Source of the DNA: Tetracentron sinense
Taxonomy: Eukaryota; Streptophyta; Magnoliopsida; Trochodendrales; Trochodendraceae
Assembly: GCA_015143295.1 (NCBI GenBank)
Contig: CM026551.1
Location: 15,425,827 to 15,489,826, forward strand
Direction: 5' to 3'
Length of the DNA stretch: 64,000 bases
The notes under the pieces: generated by a model
Databases searched by the model: none
Told to the model about the DNA's origin: nothing
Seen by the model: the letters and a program-made list of their open reading frames with translations, nothing else
Part shown: positions 1 to 12,530 of the stretch, piece after piece
Layout of the letters: every line of letters starts with the position of its first letter
How positions within the stretch are numbered: the first letter of the stretch is position 1
Translations under genes and position numbers: made by a program

Positions 1-110
1 AGCATCATAACCAGTGGCTCCTGATAAGTAGTGTTGGGGTGGGGGCATCATAATCAGTGGCTTCTAATAAATAGGGCTGGGCTGGGGCATCATAACCAGT
101 GGGATAACCT
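1..110. repeat. Short tandem repeat, unit about 45 bp
   Basis: Two and a half imperfect copies of a unit containing GCATCATAACCAGTGG followed by a CTCCTGATAAGTAG-like stretch and a GGGGTGGGG-like stretch. The array begins outside the window. No coding content is seen. Confidence 0.6.
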
Positions 111-462
111 TATTTACATGAACTATGCGCTAGTTGTTTTTCATGTATCCTGTGTTTTGCTATATTTATATATTGTGCCTGTTTACCGATCCAAAAAAAA
201 AAAAAAGTAAATGAAAGTAAAATCAAGTTAAAATCATTTACTTAAATAATATATTATATAAATAAGTTGTGTGTATTAGGTCTGTATTGGGGATTCTAGT
301 GTAAATGGAAGAAAAAAAAATTAACTAAAAAATCCCCGTGTCGAGTGTATCGGGTCCGTATCGGCTTGATACAGTGGAGTTTTTTTTTCCAGCGTACCAG
401 TGTATCGGATAGCTCCAAATAGGATACGTATCGGTCGATACGTATCGATATTTTAAACCATG
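110..462. mobile_element. 3' end of a small hAT-like element (GTATCG family)
   Basis: From about 200 to 462 the sequence matches the right half of the complete element at 52,211-53,190, including a shared stretch near 220-300 and the GTATCG-rich terminus ending ATTTTAAACCATG at 462. A weaker match (GGGATAACCTTATTTACAT) starts near 112. The left end is missing, so this copy is truncated or extends beyond the window. It has no coding capacity. Confidence 0.65.
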
Positions 463-655
463 TTTATAAGCAGCACTTTATGAAATGCCATACATTGGCT
501 TGTTTTGAATATGAAACTAAAAAGTGATTTGTTTCGTGCTTTTCTCTATTTTCTGTGCTTTCCTTTAAGGGTGTTGTTTTCTTTAGCAGATTTCTCACCA
601 GCAGTTTTGATGTATAATATTCCATGTCTAAGCTTTCTATTGTAAGCTTGTGCAG

Positions 656-943
656 GTTGAAGCACACAACATGGAAAAAGCTCTAAGAAAGATCAAGCGC
701 CACTGATCCTCGGTTGCCTTGGATGTTAATCAACCGGACATTAAAACAAGGGACCACCAAGACCATTCTGTTATTCAGAAAGGAGCTTCCGAGTTGTCAA
801 GGCATCATTTGGAGAGATTAAAGGAGAAACTGGTGGAAAGCTGTAGTAGTGAGAGTGGTGTTGAAGACGAAACCCAATCATTGCAACAAGGAGGAACTAA
901 CAGAGGCAACAATGTTAGAAGTTCCATCGGTGGGCCCTCAAGT
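656..943 (+). pseudogene. Unassigned exon-like stretch with an in-frame stop
   Basis: A good acceptor (TTGTGCAG) at 655 is followed by an open, hydrophilic, charged reading frame that includes MEKALRKIKRH, then a TGA at 704-706, then about 80 more open codons rich in Glu, Lys, Ser and Gln. The base change CGA to TGA would explain the stop. The composition resembles a low-complexity nuclear protein, but I do not recognise the family. It could be the start of a decayed gene whose later exons lie near 15.3 kb, or chance. Low confidence. Confidence 0.25.
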
Positions 944-1169
944 TGGTATGTCATTGTTCTGCCCTGAATTGTGTTTGACCTGTTTTATGTTTAACGCATT
1001 TCAACTTTCCCCATGGAAAACAACGTATGCAAGCTACTTCATTAAACTGATATTGTGGATTCCCACTGTGGACCCCAGCGATCCAGTATTTGAATCATGT
1101 TGAAGTAAACCAAAAAAATGTCATTCTGGGATCCATGGCAGTGGAAGCAGCGAGGATGGTGGCTCACAA

Positions 1170-3840
1170 GCTAACCATATCTTGCCCTTTTCATGTTTAT
1201 GTGCTTTGTTTTGTTTCAGGCTGATGTTTTTTCACTAGAGTTGGATTATTTTTAATTTTTTTTTGGACTTTTTTTCCAGGAATCCATACTCAAAGGGCAT
1301 TGATTCGATTTCCCTTAAGACTTCTCTAGCTTCACCCGGTATTCAGCTTCTTTAATCATTAGGAGTCACCTTTACGTGTCTCACTGCTTGTTCTATATGT
1401 GTTTGCTTGTTGATAAGCTTTAGTCTTCAGATTAACTTCTTTTTAGGTAGGTAGAATTTTGCAAGCAGTTTTTGACCCAAGCCTTATTGGTCAAGGTTTT
1501 ATTTTGATCGTTATCATAACTGAATCAGTACAAACAACGGGAGTTCACGATACATGAAAATAGAAGCAAGATCCCCCCCCCCTCACAATGTTTCCAAAGA
1601 GTGAGGATCTTGATCTGCTCTCTACGGCTCTTACCTCACAAGTTTAGCCCCCACCCCTCTCCCCCCTAAGGTTCTGAATATCGATATTGCCAGATATGTC
1701 TCACCTTTCGAAAAAGATATATCGCGGGATATATCATTTTGCAGGAAATATATCGCTCGTTGAAGGACAAATTGGGGGAAATTGGAGAAAATATGGAAAT
1801 TTTCAATGAAACTTCAGGCAATGTCAAAAAAATATGTTATTACAAGTTGAGAATCGAAAAATTAAACCAAAACAATAATGTACATAAGAGATGCAATGTA
1901 AATGGGGGCAAAGATGTGCGCTAACAATAATGTATGATTGACTAATATTGATATAACTTACGTAAAATGTTTCATTTATCCCTCAATCAATCATAACAAT
2001 AAAACTACACAATTAAAGTTCCATATATAATACATCTATGACAATTAGAGCTACACCGATTTAATCTAAAAATTAGAAATTTTGTGTTTCCTCCAATTTT
2101 TCCTCTATAAAGTAAGAAATTTGAATTTTGAACTTAGAAATATAGTGTAAACGCATCAAATTGATGCATTTGCACTAGTTTAGGATTAATGACACCACGT
2201 ATGGAAAATCTCATTCTAATTTGAAAAAATTTCTTTCCTTTTAGGGAAATTTCGCCGAAGGTAGTACAAATGGGGTGCGCTTCAACTCTGAATGACAAAT
2301 ATAGGAAAATGTGGGTATCAAAGTGAATGATTTCTCTAGAAAATGGAAAATTTCTCAAAGTCTTTTAAAATCTCTCATCTTTGGTAGATATTTCTCATTT
2401 TTATAAAACTAGTAAAGAACCCGTGCACGAAAATATAAAAACAAAAAATAAAGATAAATAATAATATAAAAGAACCTAAATAGAATATTTCTTAAATAAT
2501 AAAAAAATATAAAATACGGGTAACCCAATATGGTCTTTGCCTCTATGAACTTGAACCCCACAACCTTATCCTGAACAACCTTCTTCCTTGATCCCAAAGG
2601 AGGCCCTGCAACTTGCCCACCGCTTGTTGCTGCATCTTCTTTAGCTCCCACTGACCTGAAACTAAGATGCAGCAACAAAAAGACCACTAACCCGAACTTC
2701 AATAATGTCGAAGGAATCAAAGAGTCCCTTGTGTTCCTGACCAAGTGCAGGCATTCCAAATATCCATTTAGCACTTGCTTTCTCTTCCAAAACCAGTTCC
2801 CAACTATCACAATCATTGAAGGCCATCTAAGCCGACTGGCCATATCATTTAGTAGTAGAAATCACAAATGTTTTGACCAGTACCCGCCCAAAAACGTTAA
2901 GTGAATTGGCCCATCCCTACCATTCCAACCATTAAAAAGATCCTTAAATCCTGGTAAAGATTTGTGTTGTAAGTCCTAACAGAAATTATAAAAGGAAAAA
3001 AAAAAAAAAAAGAATTGTAACCCTCATGCACTTGAGAGTTATGTCGTATGAAAAAAAAATTGTAACACACTAACTCTGAAATTTCTTTAAACTCCCCATG
3101 TGTCCACTACATGGCTTAATACGTAATATAATTAACATAATATATCGCATACATAAATAAATAAAAGGCCATTTTTTGGTGTTAGATGGTACACCCAAAA
3201 TTGTCACTTTGAACACATCTGATTGCACAGTCAATAACGAACAAATAAGTTAAGGACTATGTAGTTGCATGGTTCACAATGGACCATCATCAACCTTTCC
3301 AAGAACGGTGGGCCCATGAAAAAGTGTCTCATCCCTATACATTACTGCCAGTGCGGCTACTATATTTGGCAACAACACTGTTGCTTATGGAGGTGATGGA
3401 TCTGCATTAGCTGACGATGGACCGATCATCTCCAGCCCCCACTTTTTTTTTAAGGATTAAAAAAAATGGATGACAAACTCTTTCCAGGCCACCTTTTTCG
3501 GGCCATGGGAATTCAGATACATATTGTAAGTGGACTATCTCTGGTCCATGACATCTGCAAGAAGGAGTGAGTCTAGAAAGGATTTCAGAGGGTCTCTATT
3601 CTCATCACTGTGATGGTCCTCTTCATTATCATCTTGAAAGCATACGAACAGAGCTTCAATCCTGTTCAAAACCCAATTGGTCGGTGTTTCCGCCTCTCGT
3701 GGTTTTCTCTCCCAAGAAAGATCTCTTGGGTCCATCCAATATTTATAGTAAATTATTGGAGAGGACAAAGGATTGCAACGGAAAATGTGTCTTCAAGAGA
3801 GAAGTAATGAGGAGAATATTTAAGAAATATAAGAGGTAAA
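1170..3840. other. No recognisable gene; AT-rich intergenic DNA
   Basis: The stretch holds a C run near 1,575, degraded ATATCG-rich sequence near 1,680-1,740, and a T/A-rich tract near 2,430-2,510. Two open frames (minus 2,409-2,843 and minus 3,535-3,768) carry no domain I recognise and have no convincing splice or start context. Confidence 0.5.
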
Positions 3841-4559
3841 GTTGTTATTCTATGTCATAATATCCTCTTCTTCTAACTCCTTGACTGCCTTTATAAGGCC
3901 CCTCGAATGATCCCATGGAGATACAACCCCTTCTCTTTCATTTCCTGTAACAGCTTTTTGGCCATTCTCCAATCTAAAGCCTTGAGGCAAAGAGATTGGA
4001 TCAGATCCCCTTCCTAACATATCAATACAATTAAGGCAATTGAAGTCATTAGTTACGTTTTTTTAAAAAAAAGATAATTCAAAAGACCATCTTTCTCTCT
4101 ATTCTTCTCTCTCCTCCCTCTCCTAACTTAAATGTGTCTCTTGACTTGTGGGTCCCACCAATTTGATGATGTGGCCTTACAAATGAAGATGAGTCCTACA
4201 TGGCATCAAGAGGAAGACATATGTGGCATCCATAGAAAGACTCTAACTGTGTTTTATAGTAGTAGTATAGATAAGGGGTGGAATATCCCTAACTTTATAT
4301 TTGAGATATATCGAAAATATGAGGATATTTCAATTCAAATCATGCCCCCAAAGTCCTCACCCTCCGTCAGAATAGAGCACCAAGATCGGCATATGTATCT
4401 ATTCTTGAAACACAAGATAGCGGGAGGAGTGGATATATCATCAAACACCGTGTATTCCTTTCTTTCCAAAGGACTCATGTAATAGGAAGAACTGCCCATA
4501 AAGCTGCTTGAGGAGTTTCTGAACTCACTGAGTATTACTGACAAGGTAAGAAGTGTTGA

Positions 4560-6480
4560 AAGGAAGACCCAACACACCCGCAGTCAGGTAAGGAAATATT
4601 CTAAAATATCAGATGGCAGATGCAAAGAAACAATACAAAAGCAAGTGATCCACCGACTATAACGCTTGATGGCACAAAGAAAAGAGATTAGTCATCCTCC
4701 ACCTCTATTTTATAAGTGATCATTGCAGTCCAAAGGATGAAAGATACCTTGGGCGGAATATCATGATTCCATACATCCCAATGAGGAAATTGGGGCAAGG
4801 ACCTGAACCAAATGACAGTAAAAATGATGTCACTGTAAAATTATTGCTCGACATCCCTATTCTGGTGAGACGTAGGGCATTCGCGTAAATGCCTCAACAA
4901 CCATCGCATATCCTCTAATTCTCTATCATTCAACCCTCGCCTCAACTTAGGATACCACAATAATTCCTCAGACAGACTAATCTGTCATTGTGACTGGTCT
5001 ATCTAAAGCTAACAAATATCCTCCCAAAACTTAATCTCTTCCCCAATCCCCACCTTAAATCTAATATTTTGTATAAATAACGAAGAGAAACTCGTGATAC
5101 CTTTTAACAATTCCAACCCATGGGAACCCCTTACTTCCCTTGATTCCCAACAAGACTTTTCCCCCATACTTAGCTACTATGACTTTTCTACAAAGGCTTT
5201 ACCTCTCCTCCCCAAATCCCACAGCCGTTTGCCCAACAAGGCCTTGTTCACCTCCACTAGTGGTTTCAGATTTAGTCCACCGCCTTCTTTGGGACACATT
5301 TGCTCCCAAGCAATCAGATATTTTTACCTCTTTACCTTTTCATTCCATAAAATGTCCCTATGTTTTTTCTCTAGATTACCTGCCACCGAACATGGGATGG
5401 GGTCAAAAGGGAGATGATATGTTGGTAGATTTTCCTCCTCTGGACAAGAATGCTGATTTCTACTGGAGCATCTATCTAACACCGGGCTCCAAATTGACGG
5501 ATACTTAAAACTAGACCCAAGAGGTATCCTCTAATACTCTATTGGGAGAACCCCCTTCGGGCATCCCAAACAAGCGCCAATTCTTCTAAATTTGACAATC
5601 TCACTCTTACCTAAGTTGATTTTCAATCCTTACATGGCTCCAAAGCAACAAAGCATGCACTGGAGATAAACCAATTGCCTACAGGAATTAGGGTGTCATC
5701 CACAAACTGTAAATGTGAGATACTTAATCCTTCCTTTCCTATTGAAAATCCCTCAATCACCACTCTCCACTGTGGAAATTATCTGACTCTGGGCCTCTGT
5801 TACCAAAATGAATAGGAATGGAGAGAGGGGATCCCCTTATCCAAGACCTCGGGAACTTCGAACCGCAAGACTTGCATTGATTAATAGTGAGAACGAAACT
5901 GTTGCATAGAGAACTCTCATCCACTATTTCCATCTCACTCCAAAACCCATTCTAGTTAACAAATAGTTCAAGAATTCCCAACTAACATGATTGTATGCTT
6001 TTTATATGTTCAACTTACAGGTGGGTATGGATATTCGAATCTTTCGACTTGAGACATTTATCCATACATCCATTGGCTTTAAGAGTGCCATCTAGAATCT
6101 GTCTCCTTCCCCCAAATGCTCCCTAAAATGGAGAAAAAGGGTTTCCAAGACCACCTTAAGCCTGGATGCTAAGAGCTTGGGCAAGATTTTATACATTTCC
6201 AACCAATTTGATTGGGTGAAAATCTCTCAAGTCTTGGGCGCCTACTTTCTTCGGGATTAATTTCACAAAAGTGCTATTGAGGACCCTGTCAAACTGTCTT
6301 TTCTCATAAAGTTCCTTAATCACACCCATAAAGTCCCTCCAACAATACCACAACTGGCTTTATAGAATTTGATGAAAAATCCTTCTTGGCTAGGGGCCTT
6401 ATCATCCACCATTACTCGAATTACGCGCATTGGTCAAGGGTTTCAAACCCAAGTATGATATTCAACAATTAGACCTCACC
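4560..6480 (-). pseudogene. L1-type LINE ORF2 fragment (reverse transcriptase to zinc-binding C-terminus)
   Basis: Read on the minus strand, this is a non-LTR retrotransposon reverse transcriptase broken by many frameshifts and stops. From high to low coordinate: a DDKAP-type motif at about 6,400; the segment that introduces the fingers/palm; the catalytic FxDD motif as HLQFVDD at 5,695-5,715; a following K-I/S-EIVK-like segment near 5,600; and a degraded zf-RVT segment near 4,650-4,700 (VDHLLLYC). Family knowledge: this order is that of plant L1 ORF2. The upstream endonuclease and ORF1 are absent, as expected of a 5'-truncated copy. It cannot be functional. Confidence 0.85.
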
Positions 6481-7850
6481 AACTGGGAAAGCACTATTTT
6501 GTGTGTTTAGATTTACCTTTTTTTCCCTTGTAAAAGTACCAACTAACTTCATCCGAGTTAATTAGTAAAAGAGGATTAGACCAGGCTTTGAAATTAACCT
6601 GAATTTAGTTTAGAAAATATGATAAAGAGGTTACCAGTTTAGAATGAGTTATCATTCTAAAATCTCTAAGCTCCAGGAGAGATCCTTTAGAAAAATAAGA
6701 AGAAACCCCTCAATTCTATTCAATCAAAATAAATAGTAATCCAAGTTTTAGGGTTGGATGGTCCACCGTGTTTTATGTGATTTTATGGCACTTGGTTTGT
6801 ATTGGACCTTCTCGCCGGCCATTCCCTTGTTCCAATAATTTTATTGTTTGTTTTGTTTCTTTCATCGAATACTATCTACTATTGTTACTTGTTACTGTAG
6901 GACCAACCAAAGAATTAGGAGCTTTATCTTAACATCCTGCAACTAATCCTTTTGCATCTCGAACTGTTTGTGCAACTACTACCTCTATCGAAATGGATCT
7001 TGTTCTTTGTATTCAATAAGTATTGCATGACTGAATAATTTAAGGAGGGGCTGATTGTAGGCGGGGTTTGATTTATTTTTCTTGTAAGAATTCTCCTGGA
7101 TCATGAGCATAGCTGCCTTTCCCATAACTACCGAGAAAATTCTGTGAATATGAATGCTACTAAGTGAGCCAATGAAATCTCGCTAGCTCGCAGACCAACC
7201 CACTCAACTATTCAAAATGAAGAGAGAACGAAGCCATCACTTCTTTCTGCCTTGAAAGAACTAGAGAAACATTTTCGATTTGTTTTTCTTCCAGCATGAT
7301 GCAAGCATGGTTGACAGTATCGGAATCAATTAGTGTATCAGTCAGTTCAAAAAAGATATTTATTGGGGGTATGCTTGATATGTGTAGGAACACATGAAAA
7401 AATAATGATACACTAGGAAACATTAGGATTGACAAGGAAACAATTGGATTCTTTGCATAAAATCACTTGGAATGCATAAATAAGCTTAAAACACACTCGA
7501 TAAAGTCCTACAACCATATATATAACCATGTATATGAGACTTTTTTTTATCTGTAAGCATAGATCAACTATATAGATGACAGACAACGAATAGACAGAGA
7601 TAGAGGTCACAAGAAAGTGAACACAAAAAGAGTAAAATGTGGAAGACAACTACAGCTACATGATAGATAGTGACCAATATCATCCCCAACTAACTACATG
7701 CAGTTCGAATATGGCCCTCCAACTCTGCCTCCCTACTAGTAGAGCCCCAAGCTAATATGAATTGGCTTACCCTGAGGCAAAGCCTATCCAGAGAAATACC
7801 TAGAATCCTCAAACACTCTCACATTCAATTATTCATCTCTTTCCAATGGA
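6480..7850. other. No recognisable gene
   Basis: AT-rich DNA with no domain-bearing open frame. Short open frames at 7,208-7,435 and 7,413-7,649 (minus) look like chance. It may include decayed LINE flanks, but I see no motif to prove it. Confidence 0.4.
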
Positions 7851-7899
7851 CCATGAAATGGCACTTGGAAGAAGAGACCAAATGGTCACTCGAGCAGCC

Positions 7900-8240
7900 T
7901 CCAAACTAATTAAGGACCAACAAGATAAAAAATCCTAAAAGGAGAAAGGAAAGACCCAAGACACTCCCACTCCACATTTTAGGTTTCCAGCACAATGGGA
8001 CAATGCAAAAGCAATCGATTTCTCAAAATGGCACATATAACAATGATTTGCCAACATCCACCCTCTATTTTTCAAGTGGTTACATGTGAGGATTTTATTT
8101 AGAGCGACAAAGGAAGAAAGTAAGATACATAGGATGGAATTTTGAATTCCGAACAACCCGATGAGGAAAAAGAATGCTAGGGTTGGCGCTAAAAGAGTGA
8201 AAGAATGATCTCACTAAAAAATTACCATTGTTTTGATCAA
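7900..8240 (-). pseudogene. LINE 3'-terminal fragment (zf-RVT domain)
   Basis: The minus-strand frame contains a C-x2-C followed by a degraded H-x-x-x-HC arrangement (CYMCHFEKS ... LSHCAGNLKCG), matching the zinc-binding C-terminal domain of plant L1 reverse transcriptases. It is separate from the similar domain at 8,506-8,721, so two LINE copies end next to each other in the same orientation. Only the C-terminal part is present. Confidence 0.7.
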
Positions 8241-8259
8241 TAACTCATCTCATTAAGGC

Positions 8260-8947
8260 GAAAGAAATATAGAAATACAAGCCGGCAGGCCCTACTGGTT
8301 TACAAGCAAGTAAACATAGGCCCGGCCTAACAACACTTCCTGCAACCTCCCCCCTAAATACCCATGGATCTAATACAAAATGTCCTGGATTTCCTCCCTT
8401 GAGCTGTGAAGGCCTACCCATTCCAAAACTGCCCCCACGGACTCGGGCGCAAATCCGAGGCGTTGATGTCGATGTGTCCTCGAAAACTCTGCGATTCCTC
8501 TCTAACTAGAGAGTCCAAGAAATCGCCCCTGGAAGCACTCCCCAAACCTCCTCCCACTCTCCCTCCCCTCGTTCCCATAACCAACAATCTAGTAGATGAC
8601 GAAACGATGAAGGGAAGGCCCAAGCCACCCCCATGTGAGATAAAAAGAAGTTCAACACCTCCGACGCAACTGGGCAATGTAAAAGAAGATGGTCCGCTGA
8701 CTCTTCCGTCTGGAGGCACATGAAACACCAATTCGCCCAGATGGTCCTTAGTTAGAAGTTTATCCAACGATGCAATCCAAAGAAAGAAGAAAACCTTGGA
8801 TGGAAAGGGGATGGGTGCTCAGCCACCTCAAAAGAAAGAATATATCATCCAACTTGCAATCATTTAACCTGTGTTGCTACCTAAATCTCCACACAGCCTC
8901 ACCTGTTATCCTATGAACATTAGCTACCATTGATGCTTTCTTGTCTA
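8260..8947 (-). pseudogene. LINE fragment, C-terminal piece of a LINE interrupted by insertions
   Basis: The minus-strand frame carries a clear zf-RVT motif at 8,506-8,721 (MCLQTEESADHLLLHC, C-x2-C ... H-x4-HC). The segment near 8,860-8,945 matches the region just upstream of that domain in L1 ORF2 (GVWNxRFRR-like, here AVWRFR). The N-terminal continuation lies at 9,131-9,290 and 13,965-14,720, across two insertions. Frameshifts separate the domains. Confidence 0.8.
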
Positions 8948-8949
8948 AG

Positions 8950-9130
8950 CCTATAGGAAAAATATTACAAAATTTGTGAATAATTCATGAAATTCGAGAA
9001 TAATTTGCAAAATCCGCGAATAGTTTGGGAATAATTCAACAAACCTAAAATTTGTGAATAATTCGGCACACCTAAAATTCACGACTAATTCAGGAATTTT
9101 TCAAAAATTCAGAGAATTTTGTTACTATGC
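8950..9130. mobile_element. Small AT-rich insertion within the LINE
   Basis: About 175 bp rich in repeats of the type GAATAATTC and TTCGTGAAT, interrupting LINE sequence that resumes on both sides. The right edge (TTTTGTTACTATG) resembles, in reverse complement, the sequence CATAGTCACAAAGTC at about 13,945-13,965. This suggests a short non-autonomous element related to the outer remnant around the hAT. Boundaries are approximate and no clear target duplication is seen. Confidence 0.4.
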
Positions 9131-9290
9131 AGTGCTAAGTGTGCTCTTAATAAGAGTCTTGTCTCCTCCCTTTTGAGAGGTAAGACGATTTCCAACCTGA
9201 TAATCTTTTTGTAAATCTATCTTACTTAGAGTCTCACATTGATTTTGGCCTTGAAACTAGATCCAAGAGGCATTCCTAAATACAGTCACA
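9131..9290 (-). pseudogene. LINE fragment, middle piece (post-palm region)
   Basis: The minus-strand translation starts with YLGMPLG and continues into the lysine-rich stretch followed by a LLLRAHLA-like segment. This is the conserved L1 region just after the reverse transcriptase palm (family form YLGLPLG ... LSKGGR). It is flanked by the small insertion on one side and the large nested insertion on the other, so it belongs to the same LINE as the pieces at 8,260-8,947 and 13,965-14,720. Confidence 0.75.
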
Positions 9291-9564
9291 AAAAGTTGTG
9301 TTTTGTATTTATAAATAAACCCGTTTAAAATGCGCATTAATACCCTACCGTAGACAACGGCGTTTAAAACCCCTTTTTTTTTTTTCAAAAAATGTGTATT
9401 ATCGTTTAAAACTTATAATACGAAAAGGAAACCCCACCCCCCTCTGCTGTTTAAAACGAATAATACAAAAAAATGGATAATCTTGGAAAAATTTTGGGAA
9501 TGAAGATTATTTAGATATTGATGACTTTGATAACGCTTTTGAGCGATTAATGAATAGGAATGAG
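9291..9564. mobile_element. Left half of the outer remnant that received the hAT insertion
   Basis: About 270 bp of non-LINE DNA between the LINE and the hAT terminus; it resumes at 13,614-13,962. Immediately before the hAT the plus strand is open (DYLDIDDFDNAFERLMNRNE). The next base triplet after the hAT and its target duplication is TGA, so the hAT landed at the stop codon of an older reading frame. The acidic C-terminus would fit an older transposase, but that is inference. Confidence 0.45.
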
Positions 9565-9582
9565 CAGTGTTACCCAGGCACG
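9565..9582. repeat. hAT left terminal inverted repeat
   Basis: CAGTGTTACCCAGGCACG, perfect 18-bp inverted match to 13,588-13,605. Flanked on the left by the target duplication GGAATGAG (9,557-9,564). Confidence 0.95.
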
Positions 9583-9655
9583 TGGCACGGGTGCCAAGTG
9601 TCCAGAGGTGTTCGGCACGGCATAGTCTATAAATTCCAATACGGCGGCACGGCTA
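9580..9655. repeat. hAT left subterminal repeats (GCACGGC type)
   Basis: Several GGCACGG or GGCACGGC hexamers and heptamers occur within 90 bp of the left end, and more at the right end. In Ac, transposase binds short subterminal repeats, so these are the likely binding sites by analogy. Confidence 0.65.
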
Positions 9656-9686
9656 TATATAAATGTATATTATATATTTATATTAA

Positions 9687-9690
<4 letters not shown>

Positions 9691-9744
<54 letters not shown>
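9691..9744. repeat. (TA)n-(GA)n microsatellite
   Basis: About 13 TA dinucleotides followed directly by about 14 GA dinucleotides, inside the hAT 3' region beyond the transposase stop. Confidence 0.95.
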
Positions 9745-9748
<4 letters not shown>

Positions 9749-9865
9749 TATTAAGTGCAATTTCATTACTAAATGAGTAAATAAATGTTTTATTCATCAA
9801 ACAATCCTCCAAAAAGAAAAGTATATCATCAATGTGTATCACAAAAAAGAAAAAGCAGCAATTAG

Positions 9866-12173
9866 TCAATTAGAACCATCTATTTGGTTCTCAATGTTTT
9901 CTTCAGGAATAGAATCTAAGTCGACAGTGGTATTTGGCATCTCATCATCTTCAAAATTCATGCTCTCTAGTACTGGATCATCAAGAGACAAATTTGCAAA
10001 TTGAAGATCTGATGGCCCCTCCAAATTGAATTCATCCCCAACTGCATCCCAATACTTGCTAGGCCCTTCCACATAATGTTCATCTACTCTTGATAAGAGA
10101 CGCAAATTCGAATGGACATAGACAAGGTCTTCTGCACGCTGTGACGTCAATCTATTTCTTTTAATGCTTGATATCATTCCAAAAGTGCTCCAATTTCTTT
10201 CACAACATGAAGAAGAACAAGGTTGTCCCAATACCCTACATTAGGGGACAAGATACATATATTAGTATATTAGACTTTCATTTTAAACAATAAATAGTAA
10301 GCATAATGTAATAAACATAAAGATAGTTGTACCTGAATGCAAGACTTGCGAGTGTAGGTGCATTAGATCCATGATTGCCCCACCATGCCAAAGGATTTAT
10401 TGTGTACCGCTCACTAAGAGCCTCCCAACGCCCAAAATTACCGATTGCAGCGGAAAACTTTCCATATTCCTCACGAACCTTACGAAGCATAGTTACACTT
10501 GAAAATAGTCTCTCAAAACATGCATTTCTTCCTTCTGAAATTTCTTCATCAAGATTTGGAGGAATTCGGCCAATTCCTTCAGATAACCACTCATTGCTAT
10601 AATATTTAGGATTCAATGAATGAGCAAGACAATGCAACGGAGTGCTACTTTTATTCCACCTTCTCACCAATACTTCATGCATCTCATCATAAAATTTGCT
10701 CTCATCTGTAAGGGTATTTTTCTTCTCATGCCTAAATACCCTTTTTCGAATTTCTTCAATCATTGAGTCCCACTTTTCATAAACCAAATGGAGCATAGGA
10801 GTATCAGTATCAGCAACTCGAAGCATTGAAACAATTGGTTCACTGAAATCTAACAAGTACTCCACATTATCCCACCACAAGTCACTAACTAAGATTTCTT
10901 TTATCTTTTGTACCTTCTGAGAATCTTCTTCTCTATAAAATCTCCAACTCTCATCAATAACCATACGTTGCAATGCTGACTTTACCTGAAATGTTAATGC
11001 ATCATTAATATTAAGAATTTAAAGCAATAAATACAAAAATATAGAATAAATAATTACCTGAAAGATTCGCTTTACCAAGATCAATGTAGAAGCAAATCTC
11101 GTTTCAGTCACACCAAGAAGTTTTAACTTTGAATACTTGTTGTAAATTGTAAATGCAGTACTATGGTTCACCACAAAGTTTCTTATTAGTTTTGCTTCTT
11201 CGTCAATCTGCCCAATCCACTTAAACTGATCGTACCTTTCTGACATGTCTTTATCTGGGGTACATATATTCTTCAATGCCAAATTAAGAGTATGAACTAC
11301 ACAAGGCGTCCAAAATATAGATGGATGTTTTGCTTCAACTCTTAAGCCAGCTGCCCTACATACAGCAGCATTGTCTGTTATCAATTGGACCACATTTTCA
11401 TGACCAACTTCAGAAATAACCTCCAAAAATAATTTTCCAACATATTCTGCCGATTTAACTTTATCAGTTGCATCTACAGCTTTTAAGAAAACTGGGCCAT
11501 TCTCTGACGCTGCCATAAAATTAATCAAGCTCCTTTTTCTATTAGAATCAGTCCAGCCATCACTAACAATTGACACCCCTTTACGAGTCCAAGATTGCCG
11601 AATTGATGATAGGTGTAACTCAACATTAGCTTTCTCGGCTTGTAATAAAGTAGTCCTTAATCTATCATACGTAGGCACTGTATATCCCTTCAATTGACTA
11701 TCACATGCATGCTTGATCATTTGTCTGAAATATGGAGACCTAATCAAGTTGAAAGATAAACCACTCGCATAAAATGTTCGAGCTATCAAGTGATCAAGTT
11801 CATCCCGTGCAGCAACATTAAAAGATTTCGCTATGCTATTATCTCCTTTTCTCTTCTTTCCAAAATCTTCAAACTTTGGTAATGGAATATTAGCAGTTGA
11901 ACCACTACTTGCTCATTTCAATGTTTTTTTTGTTTGTGCCGCATCTTCCATCTTATGAAACTTGGCTAACATGTCTTCATCAACAGATGAACATTGTCTA
12001 ACTCCACGATTAGGAATTAACAATAAATGTCCTTTCACTCGATAATAATTCCCTTTAAAACAAGTGTTGCATAATTTGCAACGAAGGTTGCAATTTCCTC
12101 CCCCACCTTGCATTTTTCCTAAATTTTCCATAAATTCCCACAAAGGACCCTCTAAACCTTCTTTGTTAGCCAT
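9866..12173 (-). pseudogene. hAT transposase, three exons, one nonsense codon
   Basis: Transposase of the hAT superfamily, which excises and reinserts the element. Exons: 12,173-11,058, 10,985-10,333 and 10,235-9,866, with introns of 72 and 97 bp bounded by GT-AG; phases agree and give 712 codons. Start chosen at ATG 12,173-12,171, before the BED zinc finger (C-x2-C at CKLC, then KGHLL). Next come a DUF659-type core with VSDGWTD and LITDNAA, which carry the two likely catalytic aspartates, then the C-terminal dimerisation region with CERNWS, holding the likely catalytic glutamate. The only lesion seen is a TGA at codon 87 (plus-strand 11,913-11,915), just after the zinc finger, explicable by CGA to TGA. 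Unless read through or mis-assembled, this copy is not autonomous. Confidence 0.9.
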
Positions 12174-12266
12174 CTGCAAAAAGGAAAAAAAATTGATCAT
12201 TATTTGTTTTCATAAATTCAATTGCATGCTTGCTCATTCTATGTTAATATATAAAGCACTTTAGTT

Positions 12267-12530
12267 CACAACAGTAATTTATGTATTACAGGCTTACAGC
12301 ATGTATGGCAAAGTGCAAATTCCATTAATACAAGCTTACAGCACGTCTGCAAATTGCAAATTCACAACAGTAATTTATGTATTACAGGCTTACAGCACGT
12401 ATGGCAAAGTGCAAATTCCATTAATATAGGCTTACAGCACGTATGGCAAATTGCAAATTCACAACAGTAATTTATGTATTACAATTTACTATCTTACAGC
12501 ACATATGGCAAATTGCAAATTCCTTTAATA
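12267..12530. repeat. 96-bp tandem repeat upstream of the hAT transposase
   Basis: Three copies begin at 12,267, 12,363 and 12,460 with CACAACAGTAATTTATG. Each contains a shorter sub-repeat around TTACAGCACGTATGGCAAA. The array lies 5' of the transposase ATG, so it is in or near the promoter and leader. Confidence 0.9.

Noticed and set aside
2409-2843. 144-codon minus-strand open frame
   Set aside because: No recognisable domain; its C-terminal third is the translation of an A/T-rich tract.
3535-3839. Overlapping open frames on both strands
   Set aside because: No known motif, no intron or start context; one may be chance on an acidic stretch.
9678-9869. Open frame with Ser-Leu and Tyr-Ile repeats
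   Set aside because: Translation of the (TA)n-(GA)n microsatellite.
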